This document shows positions 25,394-33,385 of a stretch of 33,385 nt of DNA, one piece after another. The stretch comes from Candidatus Cryptobacteroides intestinigallinarum (GTDB taxonomy: Bacteria > Bacteroidota > Bacteroidia > Bacteroidales > UBA932): assembly GCA_017694785.1 (NCBI GenBank), contig JADIMK010000023.1, forward strand, positions 1 through 33,385. Reading direction: 5' to 3'. Within the stretch, counting starts at the first letter, position 1. Each line of letters opens with the position of its first letter. A program made the position numbers and the translations under genes. The notes beneath the pieces are model-generated. The model was not told the DNA's origin. It saw nothing but the letters and a program-made list of their open reading frames with translations, and did not search any database.

Positions 25394-27949
25394 ATGGATG
25401 AGAGTAAAGTACCTACAATAGATGCAAGACTTGAACAGAAGCTAGGCTTTGACAAGATAAGGAAAATGATTTCTGACAGGTGTGCGACGGATTATGCCGT
25501 CGGACGTACTGCAGATGAGACATTTGTATCAGATGAAGCCGAGATCCGCAGGAGACTGCTCCTGACAGATGAGATGAGGCTTATCCTCATGTTTGAAGAA
25601 AGTTTCCCTTCTACAGGTTATATTGACTGCCTGTATTTCCTTCTCCCTCTGGAGAAGTCATCTTCAAGCATAGACCTTGTTTCGTTGAGGAAACTCAAGA
25701 CCATGCTTGACACATTGCGCAAGGTCATATCGTTTTTCAACGGCATAAGGGATGAGGTCTATCCTAATCTCAAGAGGATGGCTTCTTCCGTAATGTCTTT
25801 CCCTGAGGTGCAGAGAAGGATAGACAACATACTTGACAGGTTCGGCGAGGTGAAGGATACTGCATCTGACCAGCTGTACGATATCCGCAAGAGCCTGAAG
25901 GAAAAGGACGGAGTCCTGTCCCGGAGGATAAATGCGATCCTGCGCAAGGCCCAGGATGAAGGTATAGTCGATGCTGACGCGGGCATATCTGTCAGGGAAG
26001 GGAAGATGCTCATACCTGTCTCTGCCGCCAACAAGAAGAAAGTCCAGGGCTTCATATACGATGAATCCTCTTCCGGCAAGACGGTGTTCATCGAGCCGGC
26101 TGAAATAGTGGAGCTTGACAATGAGATAAAGGAACTCAGATTTGCGGAGAGCCGTGAAATCCTGCATATACTTTCTGAATTCAGCGACTTTGTGCGTCCT
26201 TACGTGCCGGATCTCATGGATGCCGCAAGATTCATGGGGGAAGTGGATTTCCTCATGGCAAAGGCACAGACTGCCCTCGACATAGTGGCCGGGATGCCGG
26301 TGATTTCTTCATCCGGAGAGATGCATCTGCGCAAGGCACGTCATCCTCTTCTTGAAAAGGCTCTCAAGAAAGAGCAGAAGCAGATTGTTCCGCTTACTGT
26401 CACCCTTGATCCCCAGAAGCACATACTTCTGATATCTGGCCCGAACGCCGGTGGCAAGTCCGTCTGTCTCAAGACTGTCGGACTTCTTCAGTATATGTTC
26501 CAGTGGGGAATGCTCATACCTACATCCGAAAGTTCGGAACTGATGGTTTTCGAAAGGATAATGGTCAACATAGGAGATGACCAGTCCCTTGAAAATGACC
26601 TGAGCACCTACAGTTCTTTTCTTGCAGACATGAAGGCCATGCTTGCATGCGCTGACAGCAGGACCCTTGTCCTCATCGATGAATTCGGATCAGGTACAGA
26701 GCCTGCCGCAGGAGGTGCCATCGCCGAGGCTATCCTGAGTGAACTGGACAAGAGAGGTGTCTACGGGGTCATAACCACACATTACACCAATCTCAAGCTT
26801 TATGCCTCAAACGGTAGCACAGGAGTGATAAACGGCGCGATGGCCTTTGATGTCAAGAATATAGCGCCGCTTTTCAGTCTTGAGATGGGGCTGCCCGGCA
26901 ATTCTTTCGCCTTTGAGCTGGCAAGGAAGATGGGACTTCCGGAGGCAATAGTCAAGGATGCGGAGAACAGGGCAGGTGAGGAATTCGTCGGCATAGAGAG
27001 AAACCTCAGGAAGATAGCCCGCAACAGGAAGGCCCTGGACGAAAAGTTGGCCAGGATAAAGAATACGGACAAGGCTCTGGAAAGCATCACCGACCGCTAC
27101 CAGAAGGAGCTTGAGGAAATCCAGAAGACAAAGAAGGAAATCCTTGACCAGGCCCGAAAGGAAGCCCAGGAAATAGTCTCGGGAGCCAATCGGCAGGTCG
27201 AGAATACCATCCGTACGATAAAGGAAGCCCAGGCTGACAAGGAGATCACAAAGGAGGCAAGGAAAGAGCTCCAGGACTTCGTCTCTGCTCTTGCGCTCAA
27301 GAAGCAGCAGGCCCAGAAGGAGAAGGACGAATATATAGAAAAGAAGATACGGCAGATAGATGCCCGCAGGGAACGGGAGAGGCTCCGCAAGGCCAGACGG
27401 GCAGATGATAATACCCGTAAGAAGCTTGAGGAAGAGGCTGAGGACAGGAAAAGGCTTGAAGCCATGCGCAATGCTCCGCTTTCCGTAGGTGAAAAGGTCC
27501 GGGTGAAAAGCAACGGCATGGTCGGGGAGGTAGTGAAGCTGTCTGCAAGGACAGTCATTGTGAACATAGGCAACATAACCAGCAAGATGTCTCCGGACAA
27601 GCTGGAGAGGATATCCTCCAATGAGTACAGGAATGCAGTAAAGGAGACTTCCAGACCTGTTTCTTCTGTGAAGATAGACAGCTCGATATCAGAGCGCAAG
27701 CTCGAGTTCAAGCCTGAACTGGATGTCCGGGGAGAGCGTGTCAATGATGCCATAGAGAAAGTGATGCATTTCATCGATGATGCCATAATGCTCGGGATTC
27801 CTGGTGTCCGTATAATACATGGCAAGGGAACGGGGGCACTGAGGGAGGAGATACAGAAATACCTGAAGACCATCCCTGGAGTCTCATCGGTGGCCGATGA
27901 ACATATACAGTTCGGCGGATCCGGGGTGACGGTGGTGAAGTTCGAGTGA
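25394..27949 (+). CDS. mutS2: Endonuclease MutS2 / ribosome-rescue ATPase
   Basis: 851 aa. The start at 25394 follows an A/G-rich AGGGGAAAGG and gives the normal N-terminus (MDESKVPTIDARLEQKLGFD); the in-frame ATG at 25334 would overlap cdaA. MutS2 lacks the mismatch-recognition domain of MutS. It has the core/clamp helices (to about 320), an ABC ATPase with Walker A GPNAGGKS at 349-356 and Walker B VLIDEFGSGTEP, a long charged coiled coil (about 540-690), a KOW-like segment (PLSVGEKVRVKSNGMVGEVV), and a C-terminal Smr nuclease domain (about 775-851) with LDVRGERV and HGKGTGALR. In other bacteria the family is linked to suppression of recombination and to splitting collided ribosomes. It probably shares a transcript with cdaA. 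Confidence 0.96.
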   Translation: MDESKVPTIDARLEQKLGFDKIRKMISDRCATDYAVGRTADETFVSDEAEIRRRLLLTDEMRLILMFEESFPSTGYIDCLYFLLPLEKSSSSIDLVSLRKLKTMLDTLRKVISFFNGIRDEVYPNLKRMASSVMSFPEVQRRIDNILDRFGEVKDTASDQLYDIRKSLKEKDGVLSRRINAILRKAQDEGIVDADAGISVREGKMLIPVSAANKKKVQGFIYDESSSGKTVFIEPAEIVELDNEIKELRFAESREILHILSEFSDFVRPYVPDLMDAARFMGEVDFLMAKAQTALDIVAGMPVISSSGEMHLRKARHPLLEKALKKEQKQIVPLTVTLDPQKHILLISGPNAGGKSVCLKTVGLLQYMFQWGMLIPTSESSELMVFERIMVNIGDDQSLENDLSTYSSFLADMKAMLACADSRTLVLIDEFGSGTEPAAGGAIAEAILSELDKRGVYGVITTHYTNLKLYASNGSTGVINGAMAFDVKNIAPLFSLEMGLPGNSFAFELARKMGLPEAIVKDAENRAGEEFVGIERNLRKIARNRKALDEKLARIKNTDKALESITDRYQKELEEIQKTKKEILDQARKEAQEIVSGANRQVENTIRTIKEAQADKEITKEARKELQDFVSALALKKQQAQKEKDEYIEKKIRQIDARRERERLRKARRADDNTRKKLEEEAEDRKRLEAMRNAPLSVGEKVRVKSNGMVGEVVKLSARTVIVNIGNITSKMSPDKLERISSNEYRNAVKETSRPVSSVKIDSSISERKLEFKPELDVRGERVNDAIEKVMHFIDDAIMLGIPGVRIIHGKGTGALREEIQKYLKTIPGVSSVADEHIQFGGSGVTVVKFE

Positions 27950-28022
27950 TCCTGTATAATACCGGCCGCAAAGCTGCAGACCAGCCGACCGCAAAGGATT
28001 AAGATAAAAGTCTGTGCAGATC

Positions 28023-28508
28023 ATGAAGATACTTAGAAAGATAGCTATAGCTGCAGCCCCGATATTGGTACTGGGGCTTGCTGGTGTGCTTGTCCGTGCC
28101 TTGTCTGCCGGAGATGGGGACAAGTCCGGAGAAAAGCTTTCTCCCGAAGAGACAGTCCTGGTATTCAACAGGTATATGCTGTCCGGTGAGTGCGACTCGG
28201 CAGAGAGGCTTTGTACGGAGCAGATGGCAGGACACCTGGGAAGATACCGTGAAGTATGGGAAGAGCTGCAGAGCCAGGATTCTGTCGTGCGCTCTGCTGC
28301 CGGACGGATGCTTGACAGTGTGGAAGTACATATATCAGGGACAGAGAAAGCGGATAACGGCCGTATTCTTGTGTATTACAGGATCTCTTCTCCTGTCCCT
28401 GGACCGGTAGAGAAGACAAAGGTCGCCGAGCTGGCGGAGCATAAGCTGCATGGAGAGGGGGGAAGTGTATGGCGGATAGAGAAGATTCTGGACGGAGAGG
28501 AAAATTAG
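28023..28508 (+). CDS. Small membrane-anchored protein, DUF4878-like
   Basis: 161 aa from ATG 28023; a GTG nine bases earlier is also in frame. Residues 5-27 form one hydrophobic segment (IAIAAAPILVLGLAGVLV), either an uncleaved anchor or a signal peptide without a clear cleavage site. The soluble part starts SPEETVLVFNRYMLSGECDSAERLC and ends WRIEKILDGEEN. This is the pattern of small NTF2-like/DUF4878 lumazine-binding-type domains, in which a short helix pair is followed by a curved sheet. Function is unknown. Its last 40 bases overlap the yraN gene in another frame, so the two are translationally linked. Confidence 0.7.
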   Translation: MKILRKIAIAAAPILVLGLAGVLVRALSAGDGDKSGEKLSPEETVLVFNRYMLSGECDSAERLCTEQMAGHLGRYREVWEELQSQDSVVRSAAGRMLDSVEVHISGTEKADNGRILVYYRISSPVPGPVEKTKVAELAEHKLHGEGGSVWRIEKILDGEEN

Positions 28509-28855
28509 GCTCGCTGGGGGAGGACATAGTGTGCCGCTTCCTTACGGACCGCGGGCATACTGTCCTGGAACGGAACTGGAGATGCGGCCATCTTGAGATA
28601 GACATAATATCGGCTGCGGCGGATGGTATACATTTTGTCGAAGTCAAGACACGCAGCCGGCAGACGGCCTGCAATATAGGTGAATCTATCGGTCGTGCCA
28701 AGCAGAGAAGGCTTGCAGCTGCGGCAGGAGGCTATCTCAACAGGAAGTGCCTTGGAGTCACAGAATGCTTCTTTGACGTGGCATCGGTCATCTGCGACTC
28801 TGATGGTGTGGAAATTGAATACATACCAGAGGCATTTGTCCCTGTGTTTTTTTGA
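28469..28855 (+). CDS. yraN: YraN/UPF0102-family endonuclease-like protein
   Basis: 128 aa, normal for the family. YraN proteins have the restriction-endonuclease-like fold related to Holliday-junction resolvases; the cellular role is still unclear. The core motif is visible: LGSLGEDIVCRFLTDRGHTVLERNWRCGHLEIDII followed by FVEVKTRSRQ, giving the acidic/Lys set E-x-D...E-V-K expected at the metal site. The start ATG at 28469 is preceded by a purine run (GGAGAGGGGGGAAG) that is a good ribosome-binding site, and it overlaps the previous gene by 40 bases. The stop is 25 bp before the guanylyltransferase gene. Confidence 0.9.
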   Translation: MADREDSGRRGKLGSLGEDIVCRFLTDRGHTVLERNWRCGHLEIDIISAAADGIHFVEVKTRSRQTACNIGESIGRAKQRRLAAAAGGYLNRKCLGVTECFFDVASVICDSDGVEIEYIPEAFVPVFF

Positions 28856-28880
28856 AAGAACTGATAACTGATCATATAAG

Positions 28881-29978
28881 ATGGGTAACACAAATTACTA
28901 TTGCATAATAATGGCCGGCGGTGCCGGCACAAGGTTCTGGCCGGTGAGCAGAGTCTCGCGTCCGAAGCAATTCCTGGATATCGCCGGCACCGGAAAGACG
29001 TTTCTCCGATATACCTACGAGAGGTTCGCAAAGATCATCCCTCAGGAAAACATCATTGTGGTGACTACGGAGAGGTATGCGGACCTGACGAGGGAGCAGC
29101 TTCCGGAGCTCCGGCCATGCAATCTTCTGACCGAACCCTATGGAAGAGATACGGCTCCATGTATTGCATATGCGACATATTCCCTTCTGAAAAGGAATCC
29201 TGATGCCACAATGGTAGTATCTCCTGCGGATCATCTTATAATGGATGAGGACAGGTTCCGTGAGACCATCCTGGCTGCACTTGACTATGCTTCAAGGACA
29301 AATGTCCTGATGACTCTCGGTATCCGTCCGGCAAAGCCGGATTCAAACTACGGATATATCCAGGCAGTCGGCGGTAAGGCGGCATTTGAAAAGGATGAGC
29401 CGATGCCGGTGAAGACATTTACCGAGAAGCCGGATCCGGCTCTTGCAAAAGTATTCTTTGACAGCGGGGAATTCTTCTGGAATGCCGGAATATTCGCATG
29501 GAATGCCAGGACCATAAAGAATGAACTTGAGAAATACCTTCCGGAAGTCACCAGACTCTTCGCCGGATGGGAGAATGTACTGTGCACTCCGGTAGAGAAG
29601 GAATTCATATCGAGGGCATATTCAGACTGCATCAAGATATCGATCGACTATGGAGTGATGGAGAAGACCGACTGTGCCTGGATCTATCCGGCAAGATTCG
29701 GATGGGCAGACATAGGCAACTGGGAAGCTCTCTACAGCCATTACGAGGACAAGGACAACCATGGCAATGCATTCATGTCAGGAGAGAAGCTGTCCGACAA
29801 CAACAGGGATCTTCTGGTATATTCCAGGAAGAAAGACAAGCTAATGGCCATCAAGGGGCTGCATGACTACATGGTCATCGATACCGATGATGTCCTTCTC
29901 ATCTGTCCGAAGGACGACAGGCAGTTCAAGGATTTCATAGCAGGTATAGCTATGCCTGACTATGAGGATTTCAGATGA
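28881..29978 (+). CDS. manC: Mannose-1-phosphate guanylyltransferase
   Basis: 365 aa. It makes GDP-mannose from mannose-1-phosphate and GTP for capsule, O-antigen, glycoprotein and GDP-fucose synthesis in the cytoplasm. The nucleotidyltransferase signature is IIMAGGAGTRFWPVSR followed by PKQFLDI; further family segments are TEPYGRDTAPCIAYA, VVSPADHLI, FTEKPD and FFWNAGIFAWNA. The length shows the short form, without the phosphomannose-isomerase cupin domain of bifunctional ManC/AlgA. The last third contains the left-handed-helix-like region with WADIGNWEALY. It starts 25 bp after yraN and probably belongs to the same transcript. Confidence 0.95.
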   Translation: MGNTNYYCIIMAGGAGTRFWPVSRVSRPKQFLDIAGTGKTFLRYTYERFAKIIPQENIIVVTTERYADLTREQLPELRPCNLLTEPYGRDTAPCIAYATYSLLKRNPDATMVVSPADHLIMDEDRFRETILAALDYASRTNVLMTLGIRPAKPDSNYGYIQAVGGKAAFEKDEPMPVKTFTEKPDPALAKVFFDSGEFFWNAGIFAWNARTIKNELEKYLPEVTRLFAGWENVLCTPVEKEFISRAYSDCIKISIDYGVMEKTDCAWIYPARFGWADIGNWEALYSHYEDKDNHGNAFMSGEKLSDNNRDLLVYSRKKDKLMAIKGLHDYMVIDTDDVLLICPKDDRQFKDFIAGIAMPDYEDFR

Positions 29979-30098
29979 TCGGTCTAGGATTGATCGGGAA
30001 GGCCGCTATTGGCTGATTATACGGAATCATGCCGGAGTCACGGCAAAACCGGCGGCAAAGGGAACAGGATGATTTTAATAATATAAGGAGATAAAGAC

Positions 30099-30548
30099 AT
30101 GGAACTTGAAAAACAGATTCAGGCTGACATGGTAAGTGCCATGAAGGCCCATGAGACAGTGCGCCTTGCTGCCCTGAGAGGCGTAAAGGCGGCAATCCTT
30201 CTTGCAAAGACATCAGAAGGCGGTCACGGAGAAGTCACAGATGCAGATGTTGTCAAGATAATCCAGAAGCTTGTCAAGCAGCGCAAGGAAAGCGCAGAGA
30301 TCTATTCGCAGCAGAACAGGCCGGAGCTTGCTGAAAACGAACTTGCCGAGGCATCTGCGATGGAAGTATATCTTCCAAAGCAGCTCAGTGAGGCTGAGGT
30401 AGAGGCCGAGCTCAAGCAGATAATATCCGATACAGGCGCATCAAAGCCATCTGACATGGGCAAGGTCATGGGTGTGGCTACAAAGAAACTGGCCGGCCAG
30501 GCAGACGGCAAGCTCATATCTTCGATCGTAAAGAGACTGCTCGCCTGA
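30099..30548 (+). CDS. GatB/YqeY domain protein
   Basis: 149 aa, full length for the stand-alone YqeY family, which resembles the tRNA-binding tail of GatB. The N-terminus MELEKQIQADMVSAMKAHE and the segments VVKIIQKLVKQRKESAEIY, EVYLPKQLSEAEVE and DMGKVMGVATKKLAGQADGK are typical; the last is the small GatB/YqeY helical domain. Exact function is unknown, with a link to tRNA amidation suspected. It has a good Shine-Dalgarno site (AAGGAG at 30085-30090, 8 bases before ATG), unusual among its neighbours. A 120-bp gap separates it from manC; I see no clear promoter in the gap. Confidence 0.93.
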   Translation: MELEKQIQADMVSAMKAHETVRLAALRGVKAAILLAKTSEGGHGEVTDADVVKIIQKLVKQRKESAEIYSQQNRPELAENELAEASAMEVYLPKQLSEAEVEAELKQIISDTGASKPSDMGKVMGVATKKLAGQADGKLISSIVKRLLA

Positions 30549-30593
30549 ATCCGGATATAGTCATTAGAGACAGGTAAACCTGTCATTACAGCA

Positions 30594-30627
30594 ATCCCCG
30601 TCCGTGTTTCGTCATCAGGGCGGGGAT
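30594..30627 (+). terminator. GC-rich hairpin after the YqeY gene
   Basis: A 10-bp stem ATCCCCGTCC / GGGCGGGGAT with one G-T pair and a 14-base loop. No T-tract follows, so it may act with other factors or as a 3' stabiliser. A smaller hairpin (GACAGG-TAAA-CCTGTC, 30569-30584) lies just before it. Confidence 0.5.
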
Positions 30628-30773
30628 ATCTGCAATAGATAGGTCAAGAATCATCTATGTATTGTTAAGGTCAGAATTAATTTAAACAAAGGTAGTGATT
30701 TAATGGCTATTTTGCATCACGTCAAATTGTGATTTTATCTTAAGCCAGTGATAAATATTTTTCTATACAAAAT

Positions 30774-30804
30774 ATTGAAAATTAAAAATTTAATTGTATA
30801 TTTG
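30774..30804 (+). promoter_or_regulatory. Promoter of the rplC ribosomal operon
   Basis: TATATTTG (30797-30804) matches TAnnTTTG exactly and is followed by CAG. ATTG (30774-30777) lies 19 bases upstream as the -33 box, and the flanking DNA is nearly pure A/T, like an UP element. Transcription should begin near 30811, giving a leader of about 55 nt. Confidence 0.75.
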
Positions 30805-30808
30805 CAGC

Positions 30809-30827
30809 CCGCAAAAATGTATTGCGG
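30809..30827 (+). promoter_or_regulatory. Hairpin at the start of the rplC leader
   Basis: CCGCAA (30809-30814) pairs with TTGCGG (30822-30827) around a 7-base loop, right at the expected 5' end of the mRNA. It could protect the message or be a simple ribosomal-protein leader; no known leader family was recognised. Confidence 0.35.
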
Positions 30828-30865
30828 TATATAAATTATTGATAAACAATTAATTAAACAAACCA

Positions 30866-31489
30866 ATGCCTGGATTAATTGGAAAGAAAATCGGAATGAC
30901 TTCCGTTTTCGGTGCTGATGGAAAGAATATTCCATGCACCGTCATTGAGGCTGGTCCATGCGTAGTCACGCAAATCCGTACAGTAGAAAAAGATGGTTAT
31001 GCCGCTGTACAGCTTGCCTATGACGAAATCAGTGAGAAGCATGCCAGCGCTCCGCTCAAGGGGCATTTTGCAAAGGCAGGAACCACACCTAAGCGCAAGC
31101 TTGTTGAGTTCAAGGCAGACTTCGCTCAGGAGCTTAAATTGGGCGACGTACTTACTGTTGCTGATGTTTTCGCGAACACAGCATACATCGATGTCGTCGG
31201 TACTTCCAAAGGCAAGGGTTTCCAGGGAGTCGTAAAACGTCACGGCTTCGCAGGAGTAGGCGGCCAGACCCACGGCCAGCACAACAGGCTCCGTCACCCT
31301 GGTTCTCTCGGTGCATCTTCATGGCCTTCACGTGTCTTCAGGGGAATGAGAATGGCCGGTCATACCGGAAACGCCCGTGTGAAGATCTTCAACCTCGAGG
31401 TCATCAAGGTTATGCCGGAGAACAATCTTCTCGTAGTGAAAGGCTCTGTTCCAGGGGCCAAAGGTTCTTATGTAATTTTGGAGGATTAA
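30866..31489 (+). CDS. rplC: 50S ribosomal protein L3
   Basis: 207 aa, full length. L3 is an early-assembly protein that contacts 23S rRNA near the peptidyl-transferase centre. The N-terminus [14 protein letters not shown], the central [20 protein letters not shown] and the later MAGHTGN are diagnostic. It is the first gene of the operon here: no rpsJ precedes it. The stop is 4 bp from the rplD start. Confidence 0.98.
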   Translation: MPGLIGKKIGMTSVFGADGKNIPCTVIEAGPCVVTQIRTVEKDGYAAVQLAYDEISEKHASAPLKGHFAKAGTTPKRKLVEFKADFAQELKLGDVLTVADVFANTAYIDVVGTSKGKGFQGVVKRHGFAGVGGQTHGQHNRLRHPGSLGASSWPSRVFRGMRMAGHTGNARVKIFNLEVIKVMPENNLLVVKGSVPGAKGSYVILED

Positions 31490-31493
31490 GGTT

Positions 31494-32120
31494 ATGGAAT
31501 TGTCAGTTTACAAAATTGACGGATCGGAGTCCGGGAAGAAGGTTGTTCTTGACGAGAACATTTTCGGCATCGAGCCAAATGATCATGCCATCTATCTTGA
31601 TGTGAAGCAGTATCTCGCCAACCAGAGGCAGGGTACACACAAGACCAAGGACAGAAGCGAGGTAGCTTACAGCACCAAGAAGCTCATCCGTCAGAAAGGC
31701 TCAGGCGGTGCACGTCACGGCAGCCGCAAGGCCGGTATCTACACAGGCGGCGGACGCGTGTTCGGCCCTCAGCCACGTGATTACCGTACCAAGTTGAACA
31801 AGAAGGTAAAGCAGCTTGCAAGGTTCTCAGCTCTTTCGTACAAGGCACAGGAAAATGCCATCGTAATGGTAGAGCCGTTTGCAATGGATGCACCTAAGAC
31901 CAAGGAATTCATCCAGATCCTCAAGAACATCAAGGCCGGTGACAGAAAAGTGCTCCTCGTTCTCCCGGAGAACTCAAGGAACATATTCCTTTCATCACGC
32001 AACCTTCCTGAAGTAAAGGTGATTTCTGTAGACGAGATCAATACATATGTCATCATGAATGCATATTCAATGGTACTTGTTGACGGCGTACAGGACATCC
32101 TTTCATCAAGAATCAAATAA
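31494..32120 (+). CDS. rplD: 50S ribosomal protein L4
   Basis: 208 aa, full length for the bacterial L4 family. L4 lines the exit tunnel and in E. coli also represses its own operon; whether it does so here is unknown. The extended loop that reaches into the tunnel is recognisable as [27 protein letters not shown], preceded by [12 protein letters not shown]. The C-terminus ends [11 protein letters not shown]. It lies 4 bp after rplC and 12 bp before rplW. Confidence 0.98.
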   Translation: MELSVYKIDGSESGKKVVLDENIFGIEPNDHAIYLDVKQYLANQRQGTHKTKDRSEVAYSTKKLIRQKGSGGARHGSRKAGIYTGGGRVFGPQPRDYRTKLNKKVKQLARFSALSYKAQENAIVMVEPFAMDAPKTKEFIQILKNIKAGDRKVLLVLPENSRNIFLSSRNLPEVKVISVDEINTYVIMNAYSMVLVDGVQDILSSRIK

Positions 32121-32132
32121 ACAGATTGAGCG

Positions 32133-32423
32133 ATGGGAATCATAATTAAGCCAATTATAACAGAAAAGATGACGGTTCAAGGCGAGAAATTGAACCGCTA
32201 CGGTTTCATTGTTGACCGTGCTGCCAACAAGATAGAGATCAAGGAAGCCGTCGAGCAGATGTACAATGTGACTGTCGCTGACGTCAACACCCTTAACTAT
32301 CATGGCAAGAAGAAATCACGCTATACCAAGGCTGGTATGCTGAGAGGACGCGAGAATCACTACAAGAAAGCTTATGTGACTCTTGCCGGTGAGGACAAGA
32401 TAGATTTCTACAGTAACATTTAA
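32133..32423 (+). CDS. rplW: 50S ribosomal protein L23
   Basis: 96 aa, full length. L23 sits at the tunnel exit and is the docking site for trigger factor and SRP. Signatures: [12 protein letters not shown] at the start and [20 protein letters not shown], then a short basic loop ([12 protein letters not shown]) as usual in the family. Placed between rplD and rplB, as expected. Confidence 0.98.
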   Translation: MGIIIKPIITEKMTVQGEKLNRYGFIVDRAANKIEIKEAVEQMYNVTVADVNTLNYHGKKKSRYTKAGMLRGRENHYKKAYVTLAGEDKIDFYSNI

Positions 32424-32437
32424 GGAGGAACCAGGAA

Positions 32438-33262
32438 ATGGCAGTAAGAAAATTCAAACCGGTGACCCCGGGTCAGAGGAACAAGGTAATCAGTGCTTTT
32501 GATGACATTACCTGCAAGACTCCTTATAAGCCGCTCCTCGAACCAGTAAGAAAATCAGGCGGCCGCAACAACCAGGGAAAGATGACCATGCGCTATATCG
32601 GCGGCGGTCACAAGAGAATGTACCGTGTGATCGACTTCCTTCGCACAAAGGACGACTGCAAGGCTACTGTCCTTACAATCGAGTACGATCCGAACCGCAG
32701 CGCACGTATCGCTCTGGTGCAGTATGAAGATGGCGAAAAGAGATATATCATAGCGCCAAACGGACTCAAGGTAGGACAGGTGATAGCCTCAGGCTCAGGA
32801 GTTGCTCCTGAGGTCGGCAACGCTCTTCCTCTTGGCGAAATTCCGCTCGGTACTCTTATCCACAACATCGAGCTCCGTCCGGGCCAGGGTGCCGCAATGG
32901 CACGCAGCGCCGGAACTTATGCTCAGCTCGCTGCCCGTGAAGGCAACTACGCTATTCTCCGTCTCCCTTCAGGCGAGACAAGGATGGTGCTCGTTACCTG
33001 CCGTGCAACTGTGGGTACAGTATCAAATCCGGACCACAATCTGGAGTCTCATGGAAAAGCAGGACGTAGAAGATGGCTCGGCCGTCGTCCACGTAACCGT
33101 GGTGTCGTGATGAACCCTGTCGATCACCCGATGGGTGGTGGTGAAGGACGTGCATCAGGTGGACATCCACGTTCACGTAAGGGCATGCCGGCTAAGGGCT
33201 ATAAGACACGTAATCCTAAGAGCACTTCAAACAGGTTCATCATTGAAAGAAGGAAAAAATAA
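32438..33262 (+). CDS. rplB: 50S ribosomal protein L2
   Basis: 274 aa, full length. L2 is needed for subunit joining and peptidyl transfer. The N-terminal [12 protein letters not shown], central [18 protein letters not shown] strand (here [14 protein letters not shown]) and the C-terminal [20 protein letters not shown] are clear. The Met in HPMGGGEGR, where E. coli has His, and the GHPRSRKG that follows look like the Bacteroidota form of the protein. It starts 14 bp after rplW behind AAGGAGG, a strong Shine-Dalgarno site. Confidence 0.98.
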   Translation: MAVRKFKPVTPGQRNKVISAFDDITCKTPYKPLLEPVRKSGGRNNQGKMTMRYIGGGHKRMYRVIDFLRTKDDCKATVLTIEYDPNRSARIALVQYEDGEKRYIIAPNGLKVGQVIASGSGVAPEVGNALPLGEIPLGTLIHNIELRPGQGAAMARSAGTYAQLAAREGNYAILRLPSGETRMVLVTCRATVGTVSNPDHNLESHGKAGRRRWLGRRPRNRGVVMNPVDHPMGGGEGRASGGHPRSRKGMPAKGYKTRNPKSTSNRFIIERRKK

Positions 33263-33283
33263 CGGAATAAAACTTAAGAGATT

Positions 33284-33385
33284 ATGAGTCGTTCATTAAG
33301 AAAAGGTCCTTATATCCAGGAAAGCCTGGAAAAGAAAATTCTTGCTATGAATGAAGGTAGCATGAAGAAAGAGGTTGTCAAGACT
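33284..33385 (+). CDS. rpsS: 30S ribosomal protein S19, N-terminal part
   Basis: The first 34 codons are inside the window and run off the right edge. MSRSLRKGPYIQESLEKKI is the usual S19 N-terminus, and the position 21 bp after rplB is the conserved one. S19 binds 16S rRNA in the head of the small subunit. Confidence 0.95.
   Translation, partial: MSRSLRKGPYIQESLEKKILAMNEGSMKKEVVKT

Larger units (their letters stand above)
30549..30865 (+). other. 317-bp spacer before the ribosomal operon
   Basis: No gene is seen. The first 80 bases hold two hairpins ending the YqeY transcript. The rest is strongly AT-rich and carries the rplC promoter and leader. GTGAT/ATCAC motifs occur at 30695-30699, 30716-30720 and 30729-30733; the last two form a 5-bp inverted repeat. 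Their meaning is unknown. Confidence 0.6.

Noticed and set aside
27097..27873. Open frame of 258 codons on the minus strand inside mutS2
   Set aside because: It is antisense to the low-complexity coiled coil of MutS2; the Ser/Leu-rich translation is what Lys/Glu-rich codons give on the opposite strand, and no family motif appears.
1..33385. Mobile elements, CRISPR arrays and tRNA/rRNA genes
   Set aside because: I saw no transposase or integrase motifs, no regularly spaced direct repeats and no tRNA-like cloverleaf; gene spacing is continuous.

Overview
The window comes from the chromosome of a Bacteroidota bacterium, most likely of the order Bacteroidales. Supporting evidence: a SusC/SusD pair, many lipoproteins with Bacteroidota-type signal peptides, promoters of the TTTG-N19/20-TAnnTTTG type, few Shine-Dalgarno sites, a Ser-type sulfatase, and MutS2 and ribosomal proteins of the expected kind. 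GC is around 50% in the genes I sampled. I cannot name the genus.

Bases 1-18900 hold a polysaccharide utilization locus whose enzymes point to glycosaminoglycans (chondroitin/dermatan sulfate and perhaps hyaluronan). It is built as two divergent transcription units around a 201-bp control region (9603-9803). The leftward unit encodes a GH88 unsaturated glucuronyl hydrolase, a PL8 lyase, an S1 sulfatase, a DUF4988 plus beta-helix lipoprotein resembling PL29 lyases, and a second DUF4988-type lipoprotein that runs off the left edge. The rightward unit encodes a second PL8 lyase, SusC, SusD and a DUF5017-like surface lipoprotein, and ends at a strong hairpin (18847-18881). A likely division of labour is: surface lipoproteins and the beta-helix lyase bind and cut the chain; SusCD imports the oligosaccharides; the two PL8 enzymes, the sulfatase and GH88 reduce them to monosaccharides in the periplasm. 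No sensor/regulator and no sulfatase-maturating enzyme lie inside the window.

Bases 18900-24365 hold two leftward GH92 alpha-mannosidase-like lipoproteins from visibly different clades, separated by one rightward lipoprotein of unknown function. Each GH92 gene has its own promoter-like site with an identical -7 box, so they look like separate units rather than part of the glycosaminoglycan locus.

Bases 24490-30550 are a rightward housekeeping cluster: cdaA (c-di-AMP synthase), mutS2, a small anchored protein, a YraN-family protein, a mannose-1-phosphate guanylyltransferase and a YqeY/GatB-like protein. After a 317-bp AT-rich spacer with a clear promoter, the ribosomal operon begins directly with rplC (then rplD, rplW, rplB and partial rpsS), without rpsJ in front.

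I see no tRNA, rRNA, CRISPR array, insertion sequence or phage gene. The most useful leads are the divergent control region with its GTCAA-C-TTGAC palindrome, the tandem DUF4988 lipoproteins, the unknown lipoprotein at 21300, and the ribosomal operon that lacks rpsJ.
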